Source: Bryobacterales bacterium
GTDB lineage: Bacteria > Acidobacteriota > Terriglobia > Bryobacterales > Bryobacteraceae
Assembly: GCA_025456495.1 (NCBI GenBank)
Contig: JALOKO010000291.1
Location: 1-5,570, forward strand
Direction of reading: 5' to 3'
Length of the DNA stretch: 5,570 nucleotides
In this document: positions 1 through 5,307 of the stretch, in pieces
Numbering within the stretch: the stretch's first letter is position 1
Layout of the letters: each line of letters starts with the position of its first letter
Notes under the pieces: generated by a model
Seen by the model: only the letters and a program-made list of their open reading frames with translations
Databases searched by the model: none
What the model was told of the DNA's origin: nothing
Made by a program: the position numbers and the translations under genes

Positions 1-111
1 GTTCAGCTTCAGCGCCTCGACGAACTTACGCCGCGCATGCGCCCAGCAGGCGGCGTGCACGATGCCCGGCGCTCCCACTTTCTCGTAAGCGGCATAGCCG
101 TCGGTCTGCAG
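1..111 (-). pseudogene. IS66-family transposase fragment, truncated
   Basis: Read on the minus strand, 111 down to 1 gives an uninterrupted peptide beginning LQTDGYAAYEKVG and continuing HAACWAHARRKFVEALKLN. This is the highly conserved core of IS66 TnpC transposases (DDE family), around the catalytic Asp of the QTDGY motif and the H-C-W-A-H-x-R-R-K-F block. The frame stays open to the left edge, so the C-terminal part may continue outside the window. Upstream of 111 the IS66 similarity stops abruptly: the same frame reads unrelated residues and reaches a stop at about 163-165. There is no start codon or ribosome binding site, and the N-terminal half and the accessory tnpA/tnpB genes are missing. 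I infer a decayed, 5'-truncated remnant that cannot move by itself. The family assignment is firm; how much survives to the left is unknown. Confidence 0.82.
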
Positions 112-566
112 GGGTGCCGTTGGTGTGTCGCTTGTCCATGCAGGTTCTCTTACCCGCCCTGCTCAGTCATTAGGCGAACAGGAAGCGTCTCATTGCTGTT
201 GGCACGGAGGGCGCCGCTATCGGCAAAGACGAAACGGAACAAAGGTTCTGGTTCGCCGGACTGTGGGAACGCGGCGTGGATGCGCTGGAAGGGGACGGCA
301 AGCGGCTCCTTCCTGTTCGAGCGAAATGAGGTGACGATGCCGACCAGCATAGCCTTCAGACCGTGTCCCGAAACGAAGCGCAAGCAAGCTTCGGGCAGCA
401 CGTTGCAGCGGCGCCGGCACAGAGGGGCGCGACCGCGAAGCGCGATCGCAATTGAAGCACTGGCGTTGGGGCAGAGTCCAGCGCAGGAGGGGAACCTGGT
501 TTGGCCCCGAGCTTCCCGATTGACGCCGCTGGTGTGGGGACGAGCCTGGAGTGAATCGCGGGATGA
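112..566. other. Gene-free stretch beside the IS66 remnant
   Basis: I recognise no protein here on either strand. Open frames exist, the longest being on the + strand (37-576) and minus strand (217-582 and 150-401), but none shows a known motif, a convincing ribosome binding site or a plausible amino-acid pattern. All are best explained by high GC content. One visible structure is an inverted repeat: CCCGAA at 367-372 faces TTCGGG at 390-395, and CGAAGC at 374-379 faces GCTTCG at 388-393. These overlap and compete. The stretch may be leftover mobile-element or degraded coding DNA, given the transposase fragment beside it, but nothing in the sequence proves this. Confidence 0.5.
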
Positions 567-585
567 TTGCTGGTAGTGTCATGGC

Positions 586-591
586 AAGGAG
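586..591 (+). promoter_or_regulatory. Ribosome binding site of the beta-barrel gene
   Basis: AAGGAG lies 8 nt before the ATG at 600. It decides in favour of that ATG over the in-frame TTG at 567, which has no comparable site and would add 11 residues in front of the signal peptide. Confidence 0.75.
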
Positions 592-599
592 TCAACGAA

Positions 600-1238
600 A
601 TGACGTGCGCGAACCGGTTGGTTCGATTCGGATTGATGGCAGTGACGGGTCTGCTGGCGTTGCTTCTGCCCGCGACGTCCGCGGCCCAGCAGCGTGAGGC
701 TGCCTTCGAGGTCTATGGCCTCACTGGCGCGTACAAGCACGGGAACCTCGCCGTCTCGGAAGCGTGGAATCCTCAATGGGGCGGCGGACTGCTGGCCCCC
801 CTTGGCAGCAAGTGGGGAGTTCTTGTCGATGTTACTACGAGCGCCGCGGAAAGGCAGCCCACCGTGGATGGAAGGCCCATCCAGGACCCAAGTTTGTTCA
901 TTCGAGAGCGTAGGGTGGCCACCACTCCGTCAGCGATTCGAATATGGCGGCGGGACCGATACTCCATCTATGCCGGAGGCGGCTGGGCATGGGAGCACCG
1001 TCGCCAGCAGAGCCGTTTCCTTCCGATTATCGATCGGGGACCGGACGGCTCTGCGGTGTTGGGTCCACCTATAGAGAGCCGGGGCGGCGACACCCAGGGG
1101 GCGCTGGCGTTGCGATTCGGTGGCTTGGTAAGCATCACCCCGCGGACTACCTTCCGGGCCGGCTTCTCGCTGCTGCAGCGATACGCAGACGAACGCGGGT
1201 CAAGGGTGCTGGAAGTGGGTTTCGGCTACCGTTTCTAG
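600..1238 (+). CDS. Small outer-membrane beta-barrel protein, function unknown
   Basis: The 212-residue product starts with a clear Sec signal peptide. Arg6 and Arg9 form the basic n-region, residues 11-24 are a Leu/Ala-rich hydrophobic core, and a likely signal peptidase I site follows S27-A28-A29 before Gln30. The mature part has alternating hydrophobic and polar strands with Gly and aromatic residues, for example around 35-48, 60-77 and 112-130. It ends in two strands and the terminal pattern V-G-F-G-Y-R-F. A C-terminal Phe on an amphipathic strand is the usual recognition signal for the BAM insertion machinery. The length fits an 8-stranded barrel of the OmpA/OmpW/porin-family type. No enzyme motif is visible, so transport, adhesion or a structural role cannot be told apart. 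It appears to be monocistronic: the gaps to its neighbours exceed 450 bp. The outer-membrane location is fairly secure; the role is unknown. Confidence 0.82.
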   Translation: MTCANRLVRFGLMAVTGLLALLLPATSAAQQREAAFEVYGLTGAYKHGNLAVSEAWNPQWGGGLLAPLGSKWGVLVDVTTSAAERQPTVDGRPIQDPSLFIRERRVATTPSAIRIWRRDRYSIYAGGGWAWEHRRQQSRFLPIIDRGPDGSAVLGPPIESRGGDTQGALALRFGGLVSITPRTTFRAGFSLLQRYADERGSRVLEVGFGYRF

Positions 1239-1244
1239 ACCCAG

Positions 1245-1292
1245 CCCACGGATGCGCCCACGGATGCGCCCACAGAGGTGCCCACAGAACCC
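1245..1292. repeat. 12-bp tandem repeat, four units
   Basis: Four consecutive 12-bp units begin six bases after the beta-barrel gene's stop codon. Units 1 and 2 are identical (CCCACGGATGCG at 1245-1256 and 1257-1268). Unit 3 is CCCACAGAGGTG (1269-1280) and unit 4 is CCCACAGAACCC (1281-1292), so the array decays toward its right end. It is too short and too GC-rich for a CRISPR and has no spacer structure. It looks like a minisatellite in the 3' untranslated region, probably made by replication slippage. Confidence 0.85.
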
Positions 1293-1680
1293 TGGATGTC
1301 CACGACAGTCCGGCCAGCGTGTGGCCGTACGTTGTCTGCTTTCGCATCACGGCACCGGCTGATCCCAGGACAGAGTGGAATCCCTTCGGACATACGCATC
1401 CGCCCCACCTGGACGGCCACTTCGTTGCCGAGTGCTCGCTTCCAGCGGAAGCCAGAGCTGGCGTCCGCCGCTGGTGGGTTTCGGGGAGCGATACCAATGG
1501 ATGGAGGGGGATTCGTGAGATGGGCGTTGGTGCGCTGGTTGGCGGCGGGGTGAGGGATTTTGCCCCGAACTGCCTTGTCCCGTTGGCGGCGCCGGGCGTG
1601 GGAGGCCGGGGGCGGCGGATTGTTGAGGACGGGGGGGGCAGAGGACGGGGGCACGTTCCGGGCACCGCGCGGAATGCGGA

Positions 1681-1686
1681 TACAAT
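1681..1686 (+). promoter_or_regulatory. Possible -10 element for the dehydrogenase gene
   Basis: TACAAT matches the sigma-70 -10 consensus at five of six positions and lies 43 nt before the ATG at 1730, a normal leader length. No good -35 hexamer sits 16-18 nt upstream, so this is only suggestive. Confidence 0.3.
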
Positions 1687-1715
1687 AGCAGGGGAATCCA
1701 GCGGTGGGCTGGCGC

Positions 1716-1721
1716 AAGGAG
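1716..1721 (+). promoter_or_regulatory. Ribosome binding site of the dehydrogenase gene
   Basis: AAGGAG is placed 8 nt before the ATG at 1730, the same spacing as for the beta-barrel gene. It rules out the longer upstream in-frame starts. Confidence 0.75.
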
Positions 1722-1729
1722 TGAGGATC

Positions 1730-2632
1730 ATGGCGAAACTTGGCTTTCTGGGGTTGGGCATTATGGGCTATCCGATGGCCCGTAACTTACTGAACAAAGG
1801 GCATGAAGTTGCCGTTTGGTCGTTTACCGCCAGCAAGATGGAGGCGCTGCGCACGGAAGCTGGCGCGCTTCCCTGCGCCACTCCGCGCGAGGTGGCGGCC
1901 GCCGCCGAGGTCGTCTTCCTGTGCGTTGGCGATACCGCCATGGCTGAAACGGTGATTCTGGGCAAGGACGGACTGGTGGAAGGGGCCGCCCCGGGCTGCA
2001 TCATCGTGGATACCTCCACGGTTGCGCCTTCCGCCAGTGTTGCCATCGCGGAGGCTTTGGCGGCACGCGGAATCCATTTTTTGGGAGCGCCCGTAACGGG
2101 CTCAAAACCCGGGGCCGAGGGCGGCACGCTCACCTTTATGGTGGGGGGTGAACGCGAGGTCTATGAGCGTGCTAAGCCCTATATGGAAGCCATGGGCGCC
2201 AATTTCTACTATTGTGGCGGGCATGGCGCGGGCTTGCACGCCAAGCTGACACAGAACCTCATCCTCTCTAACTTGTTGCAAGCATTCAATGAAGGGATGA
2301 TTTTGTGCTCCAAGGCGGGTGTTGATCCAGAACTGATGCTGGACATCCTGAACAACAGCGCCGCCCGTAGCGGATTGGTGTCCTTTAAGGCGCCTTATGT
2401 GTTTGCACGGAACTTCGAAACGAATTTTTCCATAAAGTGGATGCACAAGGATGTGGGACTGATGCTCCAGTCCGGGGACGAGCAGGGAGTGCCATTGCCC
2501 CTGACGGCCCTCACTCAACAGATGCTAAAGGTAGCGATTGCAGAAGGTTACGGAGATGAGGACATCTGCGCCAGCATCAAGGTGCTGGAGCGCATCGCCG
2601 GGGTGCAAGTAAAAAAATCCGAAAAATTGTAG
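1730..2632 (+). CDS. NAD(P)-dependent beta-hydroxyacid dehydrogenase (3-hydroxyisobutyrate dehydrogenase-like)
   Basis: This is a complete 300-residue member of the 3-hydroxyisobutyrate dehydrogenase superfamily, close to the usual length of about 290-300. These cytoplasmic enzymes oxidise short beta-hydroxyacids or reduce aldehydes such as glyoxylate, succinic semialdehyde or tartronate semialdehyde, using NAD(H) or NADP(H). The N-terminal Rossmann fold carries GLGIMG at residues 8-13. The substrate loop is A120-PVTGSKPGAEGG (120-132). The catalytic lysine is K172 in GAGLHAKLTQN, with the partner N176, and a helical C-terminal domain contains K240-D241. The Gly-Ser-Lys after the PVTG motif resembles the glyoxylate/succinic semialdehyde reductase branch more than classical MmsB, so the substrate cannot be named. 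After the second beta strand, W30-S31-F32-T33 stands where many relatives have W-N-R-T, so the usual NADP-phosphate-contacting Arg is absent. The ATG at 1730 is chosen because AAGGAG lies 8 nt upstream (1716-1721) and the protein begins exactly as the family does. Confidence 0.92.
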   Translation: MAKLGFLGLGIMGYPMARNLLNKGHEVAVWSFTASKMEALRTEAGALPCATPREVAAAAEVVFLCVGDTAMAETVILGKDGLVEGAAPGCIIVDTSTVAPSASVAIAEALAARGIHFLGAPVTGSKPGAEGGTLTFMVGGEREVYERAKPYMEAMGANFYYCGGHGAGLHAKLTQNLILSNLLQAFNEGMILCSKAGVDPELMLDILNNSAARSGLVSFKAPYVFARNFETNFSIKWMHKDVGLMLQSGDEQGVPLPLTALTQQMLKVAIAEGYGDEDICASIKVLERIAGVQVKKSEKL

Positions 2633-2677
2633 ATTTCCTCTTGCGTTTCCAGGAATCATAGGCTAATCTGAAAACAA

Positions 2678-2754
2678 GCCAGGGAGGCAACTCCCACCAA
2701 AGCGAGACTAACCTCTGAAGACCCCTGAAGCAACAACCTCCCTGGCACTTTTTT
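2678..2754 (+). terminator. Terminator-like long-stem RNA element with an alternative fold
   Basis: GCCAGGGAGG (2678-2687) is perfectly complementary to CCTCCCTGGC (2737-2746). The right arm is followed by AC and six Ts, so transcription from the left should end near 2754. The loop of 49 nt is far longer than in an ordinary intrinsic terminator, and the left arm has another partner: GGGAG (2682-2686), loop GCAA, CTCCC (2691-2695) forms a perfect hairpin with a GNRA tetraloop. The loop also holds a 10-bp near-direct repeat containing CTGAAG twice (2715-2720 and 2725-2730). Read on the minus strand the stem is followed by TTGTTTT, so termination could work both ways. The simplest role is the end of the dehydrogenase transcript, whose stop lies 45 nt upstream. 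A small structured RNA or an attenuator is also possible. Possible promoter boxes at 2641-2646 and 2664-2669 (17-nt spacer) are weak. I could not match it to a known RNA family. Confidence 0.6.
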
Positions 2755-2810
2755 CCGAGGTTGCTTCCCCCCGAACTCTCCCCTTCGCCTCTCCTTTCAC
2801 CCGATTGACT

Positions 2811-2882
2811 CTGGCCTGATCGCCGTCACTGGCATGATCGCCATTACTGGCATGATCGCCGCTACTGGCATGATGGCCATCG
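2811..2882. repeat. 18-bp tandem repeat, four units
   Basis: Four consecutive 18-bp units follow the pattern CTGGCATGATCGCC plus four variable bases: 2811-2828, 2829-2846, 2847-2864 and 2865-2882. Unit 1 has CCTG for CATG, and unit 4 has ATGG for ATCG, so the middle units are the best preserved. Each contains the palindromic core GATC. On the minus strand the array reads as Gly-Asp-His-Ala-Ser-x hexapeptides inside an open frame (3163 down to 2708) that has no recognisable domain and no clear ribosome binding site. I therefore treat it as a noncoding minisatellite. Confidence 0.85.
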
Positions 2883-3004
2883 CGTCTCGGCTGCATCTTG
2901 CAGGATTGGGATGGGAAGCTGCAGCGGCCTTGAAACCTGTGCATGTGAACGCAGTTACGTCTTGGACTCCGTTGTGCCTGTGGGGATGCTAGGTCGGCTT
3001 TCGT

Positions 3005-3045
3005 CCACCGCGCGAAGGCGCGAAGGCGCTGAGGCGCTTCGGTGG
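3005..3045. repeat. 8-bp repeat inside a palindrome, upstream of the ffh promoter
   Basis: Four 8-bp units starting at 3010 run GCGCGAAG, GCGCGAAG, GCGCTGAG, GCGCTTCG. CCACCG (3005-3010) is the exact reverse complement of CGGTGG (3040-3045), so the block can fold into a long hairpin. An inner CGAAG/CTTCG stem is also possible. It ends 4 nt before the -35 box of the ffh promoter. Dispersed palindromic repeats built from GCG-CTT/GCG-AAG modules occur in many soil and aquatic bacterial genomes, and this may be one copy of such a family. Regulation of ffh by it is conceivable but not shown. Confidence 0.65.
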
Positions 3046-3049
3046 TCTC

Positions 3050-3079
3050 GTGACAGAGATCCGCATTCACCCCTATAAT
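3050..3079 (+). promoter_or_regulatory. Sigma-70-type promoter of the ffh-rpsP-khpA-rimM operon
   Basis: GTGACA (3050-3055; five of six matches to TTGACA) and a perfect TATAAT (3074-3079) are separated by 18 nt. Transcription should start near 3086, giving an untranslated leader of about 165 nt before ffh. This is the best promoter match I found in the window and the natural driver of the housekeeping operon to its right. Confidence 0.72.
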
Positions 3080-3252
3080 GGTATGAGGCACTGTTGCGGA
3101 TTCGTGTCTGAACCGCCCTTGAGGTGGTAAGGCGTGAAAGTGTTTGCCGCTTCTAGCCCCCAAAAGTCTCTTCGTGGTTACGGTTGGGTTTCCCGCCGTC
3201 GGTAGTCTGCCCGAGGCATCCCGCTGAGGGTTCCGCCCACCTTACGGAAGCT

Positions 3253-4623
3253 ATGTTCGAGAGTTTAAGCGACAAGCTGCAGCGCGTCTTCAAGGACCTT
3301 CGGGGCCAAGGCAAACTCACGCCCGAAAATATGGAGGCGGCGCTGAAGGAGATCCGGGTAGCGCTGCTGGAAGCGGACGTCAATTTCAAGGTGGTGAAGA
3401 CCTTCATCGCCAACGTTCGCGAAAAGGCGATGGGGCAGGAAGTGCTGACGGCGCTTTCGCCGGCGCAACAGGTAGTGAAGATCGTCCGTGACGAACTCAC
3501 GGAGATACTGGGCGCGCGACAGGCGAAGATCCAATTCGCGGCGCAGCCGCCAACGGTGATTATGGTGGTGGGCCTGCAGGGCTCAGGAAAGACGACGTCT
3601 ACGGCGAAGCTGGCGCGCTGGCTTACCAAGAACGGGCGGGCGCCGCAATTGGTGTCGGTGGACGTTTACCGTCCGGCGGCGCGCGAGCAGTTAAAGGTGC
3701 TGGCCAAGCAGATAGGCGCGGCGATCTATGAGGGCGAGCCCGGCATGGACAAGCCCCTGGACCTGGCCACGCGGGCGCGACGCGAGGCCATGGATCGTGG
3801 TCGCGACGTGGTGTTGGTGGATACGGCCGGGCGGCTGCACATCGACGAAGCGTTGATGACTGAACTGCAGGAATTGAAGGAGACGCTGAAGCCGACCGAA
3901 ATCCTGTTCGTGGCCGATGCCATGACCGGCCAGGACGCGGTGAAGTCAGCGGCTGAATTCCACCAGAGGCTGGGGATTACGGGAGTGATTCTCACCAAGC
4001 TGGACGGCGACGCGCGCGGCGGTGCGGCGCTTTCAATTAAGCAGGTTACTGACCAACCGGTGAAGTTTCTGGGCATGGGTGAAAAGACCGACGCCCTGGA
4101 GGAGTTTCACCCGGACCGCATGGCCCAGCGCATTTTGGGCATGGGCGATGTGTTGAGCCTGATTGAGAAGGTGGAAGAGAACCTGGACCAGGCGAAAGCA
4201 TTGGAGATGCAGGACAAGATCCTGCACAACGAGTTTTCGCTGGAGGACTTCCGCGACCAGTTGATCCAGGTGCGCAAACTGGGTCCGCTGGAGAACCTGC
4301 TGAAGATGATCCCTGGGATGGGGGATCAGTTGAAGGATGTGAAGGTGGACGAGAAGGAGTTGAACCGGATTGTGGCGATGATCAACTCCATGACGCCGAA
4401 AGAGCGCGCCAACCACATGATCATCAATGGCAGTCGGCGGCGCCGGATTGCCCGTGGCAGCGGCACCAGCGTGCAGGAAGTGAACCAGTTGCTGAAGCAA
4501 TACGGGCAGGCACGAAAGATGATGCGCAGCCTGAGCAGTGGAATGATGGGCGGCATGGGTGGCAAGATGGCCAAGCGCATGGCGCAAATGGGCCGCATGG
4601 GCGGCGGGAAGTTTCCGTTTTAG
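3253..4623 (+). CDS. ffh: Signal recognition particle protein Ffh (SRP54 GTPase)
   Basis: This 456-residue protein is full length for bacterial Ffh. Ffh binds the SRP RNA and the signal sequence of nascent membrane proteins, and delivers the ribosome to the FtsY receptor. The four-helix N domain spans residues 1-90 and contains the conserved ALLEADVN (37-44). The GTPase G domain follows: P-loop GLQGSGKTT (107-115), DVYRPAAREQL (137-147), DTAGR (190-194), TKLDGDARGG (248-257) and GMGEK (274-278). The Met-rich M domain (about 300-456) includes the RNA-binding block INGSRRRRIARGSG (391-404) and ends in a Gly/Met-rich tail with KFPF. All key residues are present. The ATG at 3253 is chosen because the protein then begins MFESLSDKLQ, as in the family. 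An in-frame TTG at 3184 would add 23 unrelated residues. The ribosome binding site is poor (only GGAAG at 3246-3250, unusually close), so translation may be modest or helped by the leader. It is the first gene of the operon. Confidence 0.98.
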   Translation: MFESLSDKLQRVFKDLRGQGKLTPENMEAALKEIRVALLEADVNFKVVKTFIANVREKAMGQEVLTALSPAQQVVKIVRDELTEILGARQAKIQFAAQPPTVIMVVGLQGSGKTTSTAKLARWLTKNGRAPQLVSVDVYRPAAREQLKVLAKQIGAAIYEGEPGMDKPLDLATRARREAMDRGRDVVLVDTAGRLHIDEALMTELQELKETLKPTEILFVADAMTGQDAVKSAAEFHQRLGITGVILTKLDGDARGGAALSIKQVTDQPVKFLGMGEKTDALEEFHPDRMAQRILGMGDVLSLIEKVEENLDQAKALEMQDKILHNEFSLEDFRDQLIQVRKLGPLENLLKMIPGMGDQLKDVKVDEKELNRIVAMINSMTPKERANHMIINGSRRRRIARGSGTSVQEVNQLLKQYGQARKMMRSLSSGMMGGMGGKMAKRMAQMGRMGGGKFPF

Positions 4624-4630
4624 GTAGAGG

Positions 4631-4651
4631 GGCCCGCGGATGCCCGCGGCC
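4631..4651 (+). promoter_or_regulatory. Intercistronic hairpin between ffh and rpsP
   Basis: GGCC (4631-4634) plus GCGG (4636-4639), with C4635 bulged, pairs with CCGC (4644-4647) and GGCC (4648-4651) around an ATGC loop. This is an 8-bp stem made entirely of G-C pairs, 7 nt after the ffh stop. No T tract follows, so it is not an intrinsic terminator. It may protect or limit the upstream message, or tune expression between ffh and the ribosomal protein gene. Confidence 0.55.
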
Positions 4652-4683
4652 GTAATCGTTCGTGTGAGGAGAGAGACAAGAAC

Positions 4684-4935
4684 ATGCTGGCAATTCGACT
4701 GGCCCGTTTCGGGAGCAAGAAGAAGCCTACCTACCGCGTGGTGGTGATGGAAAAGACCAACCCGCGTGATGGCCGGGCGGTGGAAATTGTGGGCCACTAC
4801 AACCCGGTGGCGCAACCCACTGAGCTGAAGTTGAACCATGAGCGGATCGACTATTGGATGAAGTGCGGCGCGCAGCCCACCGACACCGTGAAGCGTCTGT
4901 TGAAGGCGCAGCCGGCCGAAGCGGCCGCCGTCTAA
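4684..4935 (+). CDS. rpsP: 30S ribosomal protein bS16
   Basis: The 83-residue protein is normal length for bacterial S16, a primary component of the small subunit body that binds 16S rRNA and is needed for correct 30S assembly. It begins MLAIRLARFGSKKKPTYRVV, carries the family pattern GRAVEIVGHYNP (30-41) and has the conserved GAQPTDTVKRLL (62-73). The rest is an Ala-rich tail. The ATG at 4684 fits the family start. AGGAG at 4667-4671 is about 12 nt upstream, on the long side, in a purine-rich leader. It lies 60 nt after ffh and 67 nt before khpA, the usual order around rpsP, so co-transcription is expected. Confidence 0.97.
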   Translation: MLAIRLARFGSKKKPTYRVVVMEKTNPRDGRAVEIVGHYNPVAQPTELKLNHERIDYWMKCGAQPTDTVKRLLKAQPAEAAAV

Positions 4936-4966
4936 GGACGCATCGTACCGGAACTGCAAGCAGGCG

Positions 4967-4986
4967 GGGCAGCCCATTGGCTGCCC
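4967..4986 (+). promoter_or_regulatory. Intercistronic hairpin between rpsP and khpA
   Basis: GGGCAGCC (4967-4974) and GGCTGCCC (4979-4986) form a perfect 8-bp stem with a CATT loop. No T run follows. It ends 5 nt before the AAAGG at 4992-4996 and the GGCGGAG at 4995-5001 that probably recruit ribosomes to khpA. It is therefore well placed to stabilise the rpsP message or to set the ratio of the abundant ribosomal protein to the scarcer downstream factors. Confidence 0.6.
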
Positions 4987-5002
4987 ACGGGAAAGGCGGA
5001 GC

Positions 5003-5233
5003 ATGCGGGAATTGGTGGAAGAGATCGCAAAGGCCTTGGTGGACGACCCCGATCAGGTGGAAGTGAACCAGGTGGACGGCCCACAGGCGACTGTACTGGA
5101 ACTGCGCGTGAATCCGGCGGACGTCGGCAGAATCATCGGCAAGCAGGGCCGAACGGCGCGCTCCGTTCGATCGGTGCTACATGCGGCTAGCGAAAAGGCG
5201 AACCGTCGCTACACCCTGGAGATCATGGAGTAG
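5003..5233 (+). CDS. khpA: KH-domain RNA-binding protein KhpA
   Basis: This 76-residue protein is a single type II KH domain of the KhpA/YlqC family (UPF0109), which is typically 75-80 residues. The RNA-gripping GxxG loop is seen as IIGKQG (44-49), followed by the helix RTARSVRSVLHAAS (50-63). In other bacteria KhpA partners with KhpB (Jag/EloR), binds many small RNAs and messages, and influences cell division and cell length. No khpB is visible in this window. The start at 5003 gives the family N-terminus MRELVEEIAKALVDDP and has GGCGGAG at 4995-5001 just upstream. The position between rpsP and rimM is the standard one for this gene. The biological role in this organism is inferred from the family only. 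Confidence 0.95.
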   Translation: MRELVEEIAKALVDDPDQVEVNQVDGPQATVLELRVNPADVGRIIGKQGRTARSVRSVLHAASEKANRRYTLEIME

Positions 5234-5307
5234 GACAGCAGGGGTATCAGCCGGTGGAGCCCGCAGCCAGCAGCCAGCACGCGTCCATCGCCAAGCCGGA
5301 GAGCGGT

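Larger units (their letters stand above)
1239..1729. other. Gene-free G-rich intergenic region
   Basis: Apart from the 12-bp repeat array at its start, I see no gene here. The dehydrogenase reading frame is open upstream as far as about 944, but the translation is Gly/Arg/Pro-rich, overlaps the beta-barrel gene and has no family motif, so it is not coding. A perfect 6-bp inverted repeat, CGGCCA (1311-1316) facing TGGCCG (1322-1327), is followed by a mildly T-rich run. It could act as a weak terminator for the beta-barrel gene. The right half is very G-rich, with a run of eight Gs near 1632-1639. A possible -10 element, TACAAT, is at 1681-1686, but no convincing -35 precedes it. Confidence 0.5.
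2633..3252. other. Structured intergenic region between the dehydrogenase gene and ffh
   Basis: No protein gene is supportable in these 620 bp. From left to right the region holds the terminator-like RNA element, a pyrimidine-rich stretch (about 2760-2805), the 18-bp tandem repeat, an unremarkable stretch (2883-3000), the 8-bp-repeat palindrome, the ffh promoter, and a leader of about 165 nt. I looked for an SRP RNA gene because ffh is next door, but the conserved GGAAGCAGC-type tetraloop region is not present on either strand here. Confidence 0.6.

Noticed and set aside
442..449. GCGATCGC octamer, resembling the cyanobacterial HIP1 element
   Set aside because: I noticed a single copy, which is expected by chance in GC-rich DNA, and nothing else suggests a cyanobacterium.
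944..1729. N-terminal extension of the dehydrogenase reading frame, adding 262 residues
   Set aside because: It overlaps the beta-barrel gene, is low-complexity with no motif, and a proper ribosome binding site and the family N-terminus sit at 1730.
2811..2998. Plus-strand frame encoding repeated Gly-Met-Ile-Ala-x-Thr, ending at a stop near 2990
   Set aside because: The only ATG starts lie inside the repeat, no ribosome binding site precedes them, and the downstream sequence has no recognisable character.
2708..3163. Minus-strand 151-residue open frame containing Gly-Asp-His-Ala-Ser repeats
   Set aside because: The repetitive part is the tandem array itself, the rest has no domain or ribosome binding site, and it spans the terminator-like element and the ffh promoter.
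2633..3252. An SRP RNA (4.5S) gene next to ffh
   Set aside because: The 2678-2746 element has paired ends and a T tract like a small RNA, but the conserved SRP tetraloop and GGAAGCAGC-like region is missing here and on the other strand.
4033..5004. Minus-strand 323-residue open frame opposite ffh and rpsP
   Set aside because: It is a His/Leu-rich shadow of two well-identified plus-strand genes and has no family features.
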